Of a DNA stretch of 64,000 bases, positions 1 through 11,469 are shown piece after piece. This DNA is from Nansenia antarctica (lineage: Eukaryota; Chordata; Actinopteri; Argentiniformes; Microstomatidae): contig OZ022341.1 of the NCBI GenBank assembly GCA_963989245.1, positions 71,919,285 through 71,983,284 of the forward strand, written 5' to 3'. The notes under the pieces were generated by a model, which was not told the origin of the DNA, searched no databases, and saw only the letters and a list, made by a program, of their open reading frames with translations. Numbering within the stretch: the stretch's first letter is position 1; each line of letters opens with the position of its first letter. The translations under genes and the position numbers were made by a program.

Positions 1-189
1 AGCCTAAACAAACACAGTATTTACCACACAACTACCAATAACACACTAGCTTAGGTTAAACTCAGTTTAAGTCACCAGCCAGAGAACAGATGTGTTTACT
101 CAATCAGTCCAAAATGCAGCTGCTGGGCTCCCGGGTCCCCATCATCTGTCTCACCACCTGTAGGTTCTCCATCATGTGGACTAGCTCAC

Positions 190-765
190 CCAGTGACTCG
201 GGGTGACTCTGTGCGACCCAGCGCTTTGCCTCCGTTGGTAGGCCAGACGGACGGCCCTATCCAGCACCACCCTGACGACCGTCGCCGGCCCCTCTCCCCC
301 CGTGAGCCAGCTGCGGGTCAGCCGGGCGAGTAGGGTGATCTGGGCCCTGGCGGGGGCGTTGGGGTCGTAGGTCCAGTTGTGCACCTGCTGGTCCCGGGCC
401 GCCAAGTTGCGGCCGTACTGGGCGAGGATTGCCGCTTTCAGTGTCGGCCTCCCTGCTGGACAGATCCTGGCAGGCCCGTTGTGCCGTCCCTGTGAGGAAG
501 AGGGCTAGGATGTCCGGTGGCCACTCCTGGCACTCTGCGGTTCTCTCGAATACCTCGATGTAGGTTTCGACATCGTCTCCAGGTCCCAGCTTCGTCAGCC
601 AGCAGGTTGGTGCTGGCTCAGGTTGGCTGGGTGCCAGGCGGACGGAGAGGTGGGACATGGCATCCTGGAGCTTCACCATGCTCTGAGCCTGCTGGGTCTG
701 GGCGTGTATAAGGAGGGCGATGGGGTCTGTCGTCCCGGTATCTGGTTCGGTAGTAGAGGGTTGAA
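190..765 (-). mobile_element. Ty3/gypsy-type gag fragment, frameshifted
   Basis: On the minus strand two overlapping frames read as a retrotransposon Gag. The upstream part (about 765-440) carries a stretch of the type LTKLGPGDDVETYIEVFER followed by FLTGTAQRA, typical of vertebrate gypsy capsid regions. The reading then continues in another frame (about 405-190) with ARDQQVHNWTYDP and a Trp/Leu-rich helix region. A frameshift near 430 separates the halves, and no protease or polymerase follows, so this is a dead fragment. The assignment to gypsy gag is by recalled family similarity only. Confidence 0.6.
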
Positions 766-794
766 AAAACTTGTGATTCATGTATACACACACA

Positions 795-1045
795 CACACA
801 CACACACAGTGTCTCAGGAAGTAGAGGCTGTGGCAAGGTCGGCAGATCGGCGGTTCGAGCCCCGGCTGGCCACATGTCGAGGTGTCCTTGGGCAAGACAC
901 TGAACCCCAAATTGCTCCCAGTGAGCGGGCCGGCACCTTGCATGGTAGCTTGCCGCCGTTGGTGTGTGAATGTGTGTGTGAATGGGTGAATGAGAGGCCG
1001 TTGTAAAGCGCTTTGGTTTCTTGATAATAAAGTCATTGTTCAATT
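795..1045 (+). repeat. tRNA-derived SINE
   Basis: A Pol III B-box-like GGTTCGAGCCCCGG (near 852) is followed by the fish SINE signature CCTTGGGCAAGACACTGAAC and a tail with TAAAGCGCTTTGG and AATAAAG. A (CA)n run at 785-808 lies immediately upstream. It is not a functional tRNA gene because no cloverleaf or anticodon arm can be formed. Confidence 0.7.
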
Positions 1046-1688
1046 AACATCAGACCTTGATTAAGTATTTCTTCACTTATAATATACTATAGAAGTAAAT
1101 TGTTCCATAGCCATTGTAGTATATTTCATACATAATTATCACTATGCATGTAAGCTAAACACATATCATGGCTGTTCCTGCTTCTGAGGCCATGTGCCTG
1201 TACATCCAGTACTTTTTAAAGATATTGCTGAGTCTGCTATTGTTACGACCCAATATATGGTCTAGGATATGGGGGTAACAATTTTATAACAAGAATCAGG
1301 AGAGATGGGAGAATATAAATAAAATAAGATTTATTGTAAAAGGATAAGAAACCAGGTTTCCGTGAAACTCTTTAACTAAAAACGACTATAGAATGAAGAG
1401 CAAATGGATATAATATAGTAATAAAGAATAAAGTAAATTAGAAAGCTATGCAAGTATTAAACAGTTAACAATTAAACGAGTGTGAAACAATTAACTTAAT
1501 GACAAACACACACTCCCTCTGCAAGGAGTCAAAAACACACTACCGGTACATGTAATAGCAACCCACCATAGCACCCTATGGTGGTAGCTTGCGCTAACCA
1601 GAACCAATCACACAGAACTATACTATAGAAGAACACACAGTAGCAAACTATAGTAGGACACACAGTGTCAGCTTATGATGACAGAAAG
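1046..1688. other. 3' flank/UTR of the HECT gene, AT-rich, possible LTR remnant
   Basis: No coding region is recognised here. On the minus strand an AATAAA signal (plus-strand TTTATT at 1330-1335) lies about 355 bases past the HECT stop codon, so 1310-1688 is plausibly its 3' UTR. A TGTTACGACCC at 1241 resembles the start of fish LTRs, but no matching end or partner LTR was found. Confidence 0.35.
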
Positions 1689-4600
1689 CTAAGCACTTCC
1701 TCCAGAAGCACAGCCAATTCCTGTCTCCATGGCCCCCTTGAATGCGCTGTATGTTGTACATACAGGGAGCCGGAGAATGAGGGCAAAGGTGTTGGCCGTG
1801 GGGAACATGGCTGGTCCATCACTTGGGTGGAGAAACTCCAGCTCAGGAGGGGATGGAAACCCCATAGCTGGGATCTTCTCCAGGTCAGTGGCAAATATTA
1901 GCACTTCTCCCAGGGTCAGCGGGGTTTCTCCATCTGTAAAGAAATACATAAATAATTGTAATCAATGAACTTGAGGGCTAAATGATGTAAAGACAATAAA
2001 CAGTTATTTTGCTCTTTAAATTCTAATAATAAAATAAAAGAGGGATTATGTTGCACACTTGAATAGACTATACTACTGATTTTCGGTGGGCCGAACAACT
2101 CCAGCACATAGTAGCTTCTTGTGCACGCACAAAATGCACAAAACATTTGTTTACATTGTACAGTATTAATAGTTAAGGGGTCTGCTGCTGTATGTGCCTA
2201 AATAAATGCTGGCCCGAATAATGATTTACCAGGAAATAATAAACAGTAAACAATGAATTAACAGTAAGCATAACCACGGCACAAGGTACAACAGAAAACA
2301 GTTTAGGTGTCCCTTTTTTTAACGAACACTTCACATAAACAATTAAAATGTCTTTCTATTTGGCACTTTCTTACCCTCCACCTCCAGGAGCCAGTCCCTC
2401 CAGTACACAGTGGTCCTGGTCTCATCCCTCCTCCTGTTGGACCCAGGCAGGGATAAGCCCAACGGCTTAAACGCTGCCACCACATTGGCTGCAACCAATG
2501 GTCTTTGGTCCTCGAGAAAGAGGGGTTCAAAGGCCTTGTAGTGGGCCTTCATTGCCTCCAAGAGGCCAAAGACACTGAGGCCTTCTCTAAATCTGTAAAT
2601 GTAAGAAGTTAAAGAAGAGACATCAATCTAAATGTGTCAGCTGCTCTGAGATAAGCACTGTAACGACCTGACTGCTTCCATTGTACAGCGTGTGAACATT
2701 ATGAATATTTTGTGCAGATAAATATTATTATGAAATCAATTATGATTTGAAAGTGAAGTCTTTTTAACTGAATAACTGTTTAAGAAAGTTTTTTCTTTAT
2801 CATTTCCCCAAGCTTACTGTCTCAGTCCATCAGTAGTCATTTAAATGATGAACATTGCTATACTTACTGTTGGAGGGCAGCATGGATGCGTCCCTCTGCA
2901 TAATAATAAAGAGCGGCACTGACCAATTGGTCTCGCTCCTCTAGTGACCGCAGGTCACGCAGGGAGCCCATGAGTGACAGGTCCACCGATGCCTCATTTA
3001 CTGCTTCTCTGGCCTCCTCCAGAGATTTAGCAGTGTGGATCTAAGTCATAATATTTGGAAAACAAAAATATTTGATTACATTCTGCTTCAATAGTCATAA
3101 TTCTGAGTTTTCAACACCTATAAGATTGCAAAACATGAATGTAAATGTACATAAATAGTTTACTTGCCTTCTGAAGCTTTTCTTTCAGAGTGTGGTCCAT
3201 CACCTCTTCCATAGTTACAGGAAGAGGTGATGAACCACAAAGCTGGTTAAAAAGCCGGGTTGATAAGAAGTGTGGGGACACTCCTCCTTGCACGAGGCAA
3301 ACAGCCATCATTTGGCCCACTGTTTTGTAGACCCCATTTTGAAAAGCTAAAGGGAGAAAATAAATAAGTATTACATAAAATAATATCAGTGTTTCCTGTG
3401 GAACAAGAGGTTTGCCGTGGGGGCAATGTGAACACGGGGGGGGGGGGTCACACTGAATATCATAGTCAAATATTTTCCAAAAGTTAAAAAAGCTGAAATG
3501 TTTTCAGATATAATTTAGGTGTGCAGATGATGAGAACTTAGAATGGATGTTATAATATACATATTCCAACGCATTTCATTACATGTAATCTTACCCAAAC
3601 TATCCAGGGCCAAGGTCCGTCTCTCCAAGGGGCCGTCAAAAATGTGGTGGCTCTGAAGTTGTTTCGCCAGAAGGCGACAAAACTCCCTTGTGGGACCCCC
3701 ATCATCAACAAACACCACATCCAGTTTTGTTTCAGGGTCAAATCTCCTCCTCTTGAAGGCTCGCAACGCACAATCTAATTCTTCCCCACGTGCCACATTT
3801 ATTATGTTTGGGCACGTGGGTGACCTTTCTTTTAGTTGGCGTCGGAGCCCTTCAAGAACGAGTGAAACACAGCTGAAAAAAATATATAAGGAACAGTCTT
3901 ACATGTTGCATCTTACAAGGGAATAATGCAATTAGCAAGATTTGGTGGTAAACTGTTGTACTAATGTTAGATATTGAAGATCAGCTCTTCTGTTTGAATC
4001 CAAAGGTGTTTAGTTCGTATCAATCATAGTAACTGTTCTTAGCATATTACTCATTAAAGCCACAACATCCCTCTCAATCCTTCTTAATTATCTATGTAAA
4101 GCCAATAGTCATTACTCACAGACCGGGAGGTGGTGTTAGACTGTGAGGTGGAGGAGGAGGAGGAGGAGAAGATGGACTGTGAGGAGGAGGAGGAGGACTG
4201 GGAGGTGGAGATGGACTGGCAGGTGGTGATGCCAGCAACTCCTGAAAATTATGAGTTCAAGAGATCTACTGATTTGAGACTCCAGAACGTGTGTATGTGT
4301 GCATAACATTTATTATACACAATCATATAGCTGTATACAGATTATGAACACTTAAAGTTCAGGGCATTGCCTTACCTGGACTTGATTGCTCGACAGCCAC
4401 GAGACATATATGGTGCAGGGACCAGCGATGCCATGGTCGTTGAGATCCCCTCTGCAGCTGCTGGAGATGGCTGTCGATGTCATTGCCAGCTGCAGATTGA
4501 ATATCTCGGATGCCATGGCATCGCTCCCCGCAAAGGCAACGAGATGCTGCAGGAAAATATCGGATAATTTTTCCTTCACAATGTAAGAAAAGTTAATGAT

Positions 4601-5443
4601 TATTGGATGACTACAAATAAAAATTACCTGGAATGGCTGAGACAGTTGAAATGTCCTTGTTGCCGATCTCCCATCAGGATATAAAATGTTAATGGCAACG
4701 CCATCATTGGTTTCCTCGAGGCTTCCCAATACCGCCATTCTGTCATTTATTGCCTTAACATGGTGATGGAAAGGTTAAAATTACATACAATTTCATGAAT
4801 GACGTTCACTATAAATGACTACATATTTGTAACTAATCATCACAGTATGTACCCTTCTCCGGCGCTGCTCCCCATCCATCATATGCCTCTGTCTTATCTC
4901 CTATTGTAATTAAAAAATATCACAGCTTCATTACATTAGTAAAGTTTGTTAGTAACTACAAATGTAAACGTGTACCATAATTCCTGCCAAGTAAATTAAT
5001 GTTCTTACCCTCGCTCGATCAATTGAGCGCTGCTCTTCTCTTCGACCCTGCAAATTCTATAAATATAAAATGTATTATTTTTCTAAACCACCCGGTGGTA
5101 TTTACACTTATAGGTTATATGGAGAATATGGTAATTAATGTATTTCATACAAATGTCTAATAATAATAACATCAATACATTTTCGATCAGATCTATCTTC
5201 ACCGACCCTTTACTGACTTTGCCATAACATTTCTCATTTCTTTATTAATACCTAATAACTAGAATTTCACATAGATAAGCACAATTCTTTATCCAGTAAC
5301 ACTACCCCCAAAAAACTATAATATATGGTACAGTGTGGAAACTGATGTAAAACATTTCATAGCATATTTACATTGATCAACTCAACAGCTCTGGCTCTGG
5401 CTGAAGGCTGAGGCTCTTCCTGAGGCACTTCCTGAGGCTCTTC
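1689..5443 (-). CDS. HECT-domain E3 ubiquitin ligase-like protein (G2E3-like), catalytic Cys replaced
   Basis: Eleven minus-strand exons join in one frame (566 codons with stop): 5443-5372, 5047-5009, 4900-4853, 4753-4628, 4573-4376, 4241-4120, 3872-3595, 3346-3168, 3040-2868, 2592-2375 and 1933-1689. The order is: an acidic/Arg-rich helix; a ubiquitin/UBX-like fold (exons 4-5, DGVAINILYPDGRSATRTF); a Pro/Ser linker (4120-4241); then the HECT N-lobe, with FVDDGGPTREFCRLL in exon 7 and MMAVCLVQGGVSPHFL in exon 8; and the C-lobe in the last exon, with FLHPSDGP. HECT ligases carry ubiquitin on a Cys in a motif of the LPTSHTC type. Here the aligned residue in FPTANTF is Phe (codon at 1785-1787), so thioester transfer is predicted lost. 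Exon 8 ends AAG|GCAAGT, so its intron is GC-AG. The first exon and start codon were not found upstream of 5443. The resemblance is to the multicopy fish G2E3-like genes; the exact paralogue is unknown. Confidence 0.8.
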
Positions 5444-5610
5444 CTGTAAAATGTGGAAGTCAATTGACTGAGGGTTAGGGTTAGGGTTAGTCAACATATC
5501 TGTTATAGGAGCACAGTCTAATACTGAGCTACTGAGATGCTAACCCACGGAATGTCCGGTTGATGCGCCGTGCGTTCTAGTGGAAGTGTTGCTGTCTGTC
5601 TTACATGTAA

Positions 5611-5757
5611 CGATGAATTGAGAATCAAGGACCCCAATTGAAATAAGCCAGTGGCTTTCTTGGGTTTTTATCCTGTTAGTTGACCTTGTATGTAATATGT
5701 ACTTTCATGTACCTACTTCTGCAAATCTTCTAATAAAGTTTTCAATCAATCAATCAA
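5611..5757 (+). repeat. LINE-type 3' tail, copy 1
   Basis: A segment of about 140 bp ends with AATAAAGTTTTCAATC followed by a (TCAA)n tail, the typical end of a 5'-truncated non-LTR retrotransposon. Nearly identical copies occur at 8985-9127 (same strand) and 6923-7053 (opposite strand). Confidence 0.65.
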
Positions 5758-6922
5758 AAGCACACCAGATAGCGCCTAGCAAAAGTTATTCAGCAGACCG
5801 GCGTACCCTGCCGTACCCTGCCGGCGTACCCTGCATTACTTTTCAAACAACCTCCACATTCAGCCTATCAGCTAATGAATATTACGAGTTACGAATAGAG
5901 ACGGCAAAACAGGGAAAAGTTTGTCTCAAAAATACATAATCCAAGCAGAGCAAAACACGGTTCACAAAACACGGTTCACGAATGGAGAGATATTTGCGGG
6001 TCGATAGCAAAACACGCTTGCGTGGGTCTGTTCACGCACGCCTGAATTCTTTTTACGACACGGATGGATAGCAAAACACGGTTGCGGATAGCGAAACACG
6101 GTTGCGTATTATACTTTCGTACGTGTGTATTTATGATATAAATATATCTCCATACCTTTAGCATGTTTACCTTCAATTGGCCGTTTCAGTGACTGTCAGT
6201 GTCCGTCTCCTCACGCGAGCCGCGGGGTTTGATTTGAACAGTCCGACACGGACTGGCTGAGCTTCTCTAGGGGCGGAGAATCGCGCGTCTGCGCCTCCAA
6301 GTTTGGAAAGGTCAGGGGTCAGGGTTAGGGTCAGGGGTCACGCACACACTCAGGCTTTGATTCCATCCAACTTTATTTCCTCATCTAGTGTGGATGTTTA
6401 TTTAACGTCCTAGAGGGCCAAGGGTGACTTTATTCACCCCAAAAAGAATGCATGAATGATAACGCTTCATTTTGTAGCCAATCAAAGTGCTGTTGCTAGG
6501 TAGATAACACATAACACACTCTTGGTCATACTCAAGCAAAAATAAACTCAAGCACAGCCTGAATGAATGAGTGTTTCATTAACCGAAGGAAAACATTTAT
6601 TCGATTTGCTAACGATAGGATATGAAGATAGGACATGGTGATGCTTAATGGTGATGCAACAGCGCCCCCTGCTGGCGGAGCCGCACTCACCACCCTGCAT
6701 GACGACACGTCCCTGGCTGTTCCACTGTCAGCTGAGCTGGGAGCAGAGAAGCGATCGACTGAATACAGTGCTGTATTCACAAATAGTAAAGTCAAATAAA
6801 GTATTGTTTATTTGTCATTTGATTGAATACAAGTACGCATTAAAAACGAAATGCGAAATGAGTCAGAGCAGCTCTCCAACATCAATCAACATCAACTATG
6901 ATGTAATAAGGATAATACCTTT

Positions 6923-7053
6923 TTGATTGATTGAAAACTTTATTAGAAGATTTGCAGAAGTAGGTACATGAAAGTACATATTACATACAAGGTCAACTAA
7001 CAGGATAAAAACCCAAGAAAGCCACTGGCTTATTTCAATTGGGGTCCTTGATT
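6923..7053 (-). repeat. LINE-type 3' tail, copy 2
   Basis: Reverse-complement copy of the 5611-5757 repeat, starting at its (TTGA)n tail on the plus strand. The 5' truncation point differs slightly from the other two copies. Confidence 0.65.
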
Positions 7054-7341
7054 TGGGGTCCTTGACCTCAAACATAAATAACAACTGTAACAACATTTAG
7101 CTAATAGGCTACATACATCCCAAAAAACAAATAGCCCAAAATATATATTTTACAAATGTAAATAGCCAAAACGCGGTAACGCGAGGTGTTCACCATACTC
7201 CATCTCCAACTCCCGTTATGTTACTCTCTCTCACTATACGCGATCACTTTGTGTGGTGGTGTACTGTGCGTTGACAAATATTGATGGCTACAGTAGCTTG
7301 TAGCGCAGGTTTGGATGAGATGAGATTGACATAGAAATATA

Positions 7342-7783
7342 CACTCATAGAACACTTTATTAGGAACATCTGTACACCTTCTCATTGATTCAGGTGGTGT
7401 AATGGGGAATGTTCCACTTACACTTTGGGCCCGTTAATACCAATCAATCATCGCTTCAGAATGCCACAGCCTATTTGAGTATTGTTGCTGACCATGTGCA
7501 TCCCTTTATGGCCACAATGTACCCAATGTACTTCTAATGGTTACTTCCAGCATAATAATGCACCATGTTACAAAGCAAAAGTCGGTTTCATGAACATGAC
7601 AATTGAGTTCAGTGTTCTTCAGTAGCCTTCCCAGTCACTAGATCGGAATCCAATAGAATACCTTTGGGAATGGGATGTGGTAGAACGGGAGATTCACAGT
7701 TTGGAAGAGCACCTGAAAAATCGTATTATTAGTATATGCACCCAGTATTAGCATCATGTTCCTAATAAAGTGTTTAATGAGTG
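7342..7783 (+). mobile_element. Tc1/mariner-like DNA transposon relic
   Basis: Imperfect terminal inverted repeats bound the segment: CACTCATAGAACACTTTATT at the left and, inverted, CACTCATTAAACACTTTATT at the right. Inside, around 7560-7720, broken plus-strand frames recall the end of a DDE transposase, with NNAPCYKAK and later RNPIEYLWEWDVVEREI. Only about 440 bp remain, so it is a non-autonomous relic. A TA target duplication is not clear. Confidence 0.6.
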
Positions 7784-8273
7784 AACAAAAATGTGTATTA
7801 AGTCCGGACGGGTAAATTAGCTGTAGGCTTTGTGTCATTTACCTGAGATCCGATCATTTTCATGCCTTTCACTCACACTAACCATGTTATTCTCCCATCA
7901 AAAAGCACCAGAATTGCTTGTAAGGTGGTATGTAAAATGTTCCTCCCAACTTTTTTTTTGCAGCACCCTCTCGAAATATACTTCGTAGGCTACGTCCGGG
8001 CACATAGGCTAGATACACCATCCTTTAAACATCATTACACATCATCTCTATTCGACAAAAGAAAACTCAATAAAGTTAGGCTATGTGAAAATGCATGGGC
8101 TGGTCAATCATATTGTGTATTGCAAACCTTATCTCAACTCATGACTTATTATTCTCAGCATTTGAGGTATTCATTGAGTCAAAAAGTCAGAGTTGTCAAA
8201 ATCGGTATATTTTCAAATGTAAAAGTAAAAGTGGTTTACTCTCGTCTTGAAGAAGTGGAACACAGAAGCACCG

Positions 8274-8330
8274 TCACCTTCAGCTGGAGAGCAGAGCATC
8301 CTCCTCCTCGCGCTGCTGTTCATTTGGGTC
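8274..8330 (+). repeat. 57-bp direct repeat, left copy flanking the hAT element
   Basis: Identical base for base to 10273-10329. The right copy lies in the proximal upstream region of the myosin gene, about 60-115 bp before its TATA-like box, and the left copy ends 6 bp before the hAT terminus at 8337. The element is therefore framed by a duplication of promoter-proximal host DNA. Confidence 0.85.
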
Positions 8331-8648
8331 GCGAGTCAGGGTGACCAGATGTCCCGCTTTGTGCGGGACTGCACAGCATTTTCACGACTTTTAGTGCGTC
8401 CCGCAAATTGGGACGATATCCCGCATATTTAATTATTATTGGCACAAAAAAAAACGGATTTATCCAATGGCTGTAGAGAAAGCAGGGAAGGCTATCATCA
8501 CGGGGCTGTGTTTGCTGTCAATCAAACTGTAGCACACGTCAGGTGCTGGGGTCAAGTGCAGCCAGGTTAACCAATGAGAGTAAGCCCCCCCCCCAAACAA
8601 CAACAACATCAACAACGAACGCGAGTCAGATGCAGCAGGTTATAGAAA

Positions 8649-9410
8649 ATGCAGGAAACTCAAACCACAGTCAGCAAGAAAAGAAGATGCACCTACAACA
8701 AAGACTGGGAAAACACGTATACGTGGGTGAAGCCAGTGCAGGGCGACTCTCAGAGAGTTTTTTGCAATCTTTGCAAGAGTTCTTTTTCAATTTCACATGG
8801 CGGTGAATACGACATCAAAAGACACCGAGAATGCGATTCTCACAAGAAACGTGTCGCTCAAAAAGAGACATCCAACTCTATGGAGACATTCCTACTCAAA
8901 CCGAAAAATGATGGCCACTCTGATAAGGTAATAGCAGCAGAAATAACTAATGTTTACCATACAGTGCAACACTCCCAATCATACCGATGAATTGAGAATC
9001 AAGGACCCCAATTGAAATAAGCCAGTGGCTTTCTTGGGTTTTTATCCTGTTAGTTGACCTTGTATGTAATATGTACTTTCATGTACCTACTTCTGCAAAT
9101 CTTCTAATAAAGTTTTCAATCAATCAAACCGGTCAATTGACTGTGTTAACAAGCTAGCTCCGACCATTTATCCTTTCTCTTAAGCATCCCCATCACCAAT
9201 GCTTCGGTAGAGAGAGTGTTTTCCCTCATGACGGCAGCGTGGACTGACCAGCGGAACCGGTGCTCTGTGGAGCTTATCAAGTCTGAAATTCAAATCAAGA
9301 CCAACTTTGGATACAGTTGTAAGGAATTCTACACCTATGCACTCAAGGAGAAGGCCTTATTGGAAGCTGCACGCTCAAACAAAAAGTACCAAGGCAAGAA
9401 GAGCATCTAA
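8649..9410 (+). pseudogene. hAT transposase remnant (N- and C-terminal pieces)
   Basis: The N-terminal piece (8649-8990) contains a zinc-finger-like region with CNLCKSSFSI and DIKRHRECDSHKK (C-x2-C ... H-x4-C/H spacing), typical of the DNA-binding end of hAT transposases. The C-terminal piece (about 9183-9410) reads SIPITNASVERVFSLM, the conserved hAT dimerisation motif. The catalytic centre is missing and replaced by a LINE tail, so no transposase activity is expected. Confidence 0.75.
8985..9127 (+). repeat. LINE-type 3' tail, copy 3, nested in the hAT element
   Basis: Same repeat and orientation as 5611-5757. It interrupts the hAT transposase remnant, so it inserted after that element had arrived, or it marks the deletion joint. 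Confidence 0.65.
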
Positions 9411-10272
9411 GGTAAGATAAACTTACTAAACTGTTTAGAATATAGGCTAGACTAAGAGTAGGATATTTTTGAATATAGTATGATATTGTGGGCTAATGTG
9501 GTGTTAGATTTTAATACGGTGCTGCTATTCTTGTGTTTCTGTTTCACTGCCAGGTGTTTTCCATGGTGCTGGAGTGCATAGATAGCCTGTGTGGGGGAGC
9601 CCACCTGCTGTTGCTGTGATGGACAAAACTAAAAAGATGTGTGATGGACAAAACAGAAAATATTTCAACCAGGTGCTTTCCATTGTGCTCGGAGTGCATA
9701 GCCTGTGTGGGCTTGCCTGTGTCTGCAGCTGTTGCTGTGATGGACAAAACTGAAAGGAGTTTTATTTTATTTATTATTAATTTTAGTTTTTGTGCCAGTT
9801 ATGCCAGTTTTTGTAGTTGTATTTTGTGCCTACTTTTACAGGAAATACAGGAATTTGGCTTAGGAAGATGCATTTATAAAGACTTGAAGTGAATAATGCC
9901 TGCTGCTTTGGTTAGCCTTAGTTTACTTTTCTTTATTAAGATACTAAATTGATACTGCACTTCACATTCTGCTCCATAGAGATACTGTTTTGTGAGTTCA
10001 CATTCAAATAAAATATATTTGTTATATAGCCTATTTGTTAAGTTTTTATCTGCATAGTCTATTGGATGCTACTGAATAAACCAAACAGAATAGGAAACAG
10101 AATGGAAATGCATTTTTAAAAATTCATTCATTCATTCCGGCCGGGGGGGGGGGGTGTGTACCAGGGGCACCTAAAGTTCGGTCGGGGCCTGTTGAGAGGT
10201 TGTCCCACATTGTCCCACACGAACATACTCCTTGTCCCACATTTGGGTTGTTGGGACCTGGTCACCCTACCT

Positions 10273-10329
10273 TCACCTTCAGCTGGAGAGCAGAGCATCC
10301 TCCTCCTCGCGCTGCTGTTCATTTGGGTC
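10273..10329 (+). repeat. 57-bp direct repeat, right copy (myosin upstream region)
   Basis: Identical to 8274-8330; see that entry. It contains a CTCCTCCTCG pyrimidine-rich motif and leads directly into the GC-rich core upstream region of the myosin gene. Confidence 0.85.
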
Positions 10330-10530
10330 ACGACGGAAACGAGGCGGATCCACGCGCCCTGCTCCTCCCACGGACGACGCGGGCCGGTTTAAATACCCCG
10401 TTAGGACGCTGCAGCCAGTGGATTGGGAGGATAGTTCACCTGGACGTTTACCTGTGCTATTTCCACCCTGGAATACTGAATCGAGCCAGCATTGAAGGAT
10501 ACATTCCCACATAAAGGGAAGCAAAACAGA
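10330..10530 (+). promoter_or_regulatory. Myosin core promoter and untranslated exon 1
   Basis: A CpG-containing GC-rich block (10330-10387) is followed by a TATA-like TTTAAATA at 10388-10395. Transcription would then begin near 10420. Exon 1 ends at 10530 with the strong donor ACAGA|GTAAGT, and exon 2 (from 12076) carries the start codon. No ATG-initiated myosin sequence lies in exon 1. The exact start site is inferred. Confidence 0.5.
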
Positions 10531-11111
10531 GTAAGTATCCTATAGAAACTTGAAAATGTTGACTGTGAGGAGTAGAAAGTAATATTACTGTATGCGTATA
10601 GACCTGCTATGCAATGTCAAGCTGCTTCGACTTTATGTCTGCTGCTTCTAATTATGATAGCCAGTGTCGAATATAGAAATATCTGCCTGTTTTGTTGTGG
10701 AATAGCCTATAGGAAAAACGAAAACAACTTTTCGGCTGTGAGAATGGTTAGACCTACACCTGTTTGAATATTATAGAATAATAAGTTGACAATCAATGTT
10801 TGAATTTAAGGTGTAGACTACAAGTATTGCTATTCCATATCTTATGCTACAACTTGCAATAGGATGTTGATTGATTTTCTAAACATTTAGATACATTTTT
10901 TTTATTTAACACATAACATGACACCTTTATGTGAAGTGTGTTTTAGCACAATTCTCAATCAAAATGTAGGCCTAGCACCGTATGAAAGAGCAGTGCACAT
11001 TCACAGATACAACATCAGCCTTCAGCTGTAGTCGGTCCCCACATCACAGCACCTTGTGACATGTCCCCATTTTGGGGTAAACGGTAAGCTTGGATGGGCA
11101 CATGAATTACT

Positions 11112-11121
11112 CCTTATAAGG
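11112..11121 (+). promoter_or_regulatory. CArG box (SRF-type site) in myosin intron 1
   Basis: CCTTATAAGG fits the CC(A/T)6GG consensus for serum response factor exactly and is a perfect palindrome. It lies about 690 bp downstream of the inferred start site, inside intron 1. Smooth-muscle myosin genes of mammals are known to use CArG elements in the 5' flank and first intron, so placement fits, but a 10-bp match alone can occur by chance. Confidence 0.45.
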
Positions 11122-11469
11122 TATTATATTGGGAAGTCCCTACATCCCGCTGTAGGCCACCAAGACACTGTCACTGAAGAGAAGGTACCCAAACATGGTC
11201 ATCCCAGAATGGCACCTCAGCTGTTTTATTGTAGTGGTTATCATTGTGATATTTTACATAGTTTATTGCGTTATGGTCACTGCAAGGCAGACAGTGCAGC
11301 CTTGTGCTCCACAGGGAGAGAAGAGGAGGAGTGAGTAAGTAATGCAAAGAGCTTGGGATTGAATGTATGCTCTTAACCGATAGTTGTCTACTGCTGTGTA
11401 TCAAGATATTAAACCCCAACTTGATTCAGCAATACAACTCATTTGTAAAGCTTATCAGGTTACTGATAA

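Larger units (their letters stand above)
5444..7341. other. Non-coding region with a GC-rich possible promoter and short repeats
   Basis: No gene is recognised. A short telomere-like run of GGGTTA units lies at 5469-5488. At 5950-6115 the phrase GATAGCAAAACACG recurs in imperfect short repeats. The GC-richer, CpG-containing stretch at 6180-6310 could hold the HECT gene promoter or first exon (minus-strand donor-like AAG|GTAAAC near 6170), but this is a guess. Two LINE 3' tails within it are listed separately. Confidence 0.3.
8337..10269 (+). mobile_element. Internally deleted hAT transposon upstream of the myosin gene
   Basis: Termini are inverted repeats: CAGGGTGACCAGATGTCCC on the left, and GGGACCTGGTCACCCT on the right. 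It contains the two ends of a hAT-type transposase (8649-8990 and 9183-9410) but lacks the middle. A LINE 3' tail (8985-9127) is inserted between them. At 9552-9755 a segment of about 100 bp containing CTGTTGCTGTGATGGACAAA is duplicated imperfectly in tandem. No 8-bp target duplication is seen; a 57-bp repeat flanks it instead. Confidence 0.7.
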
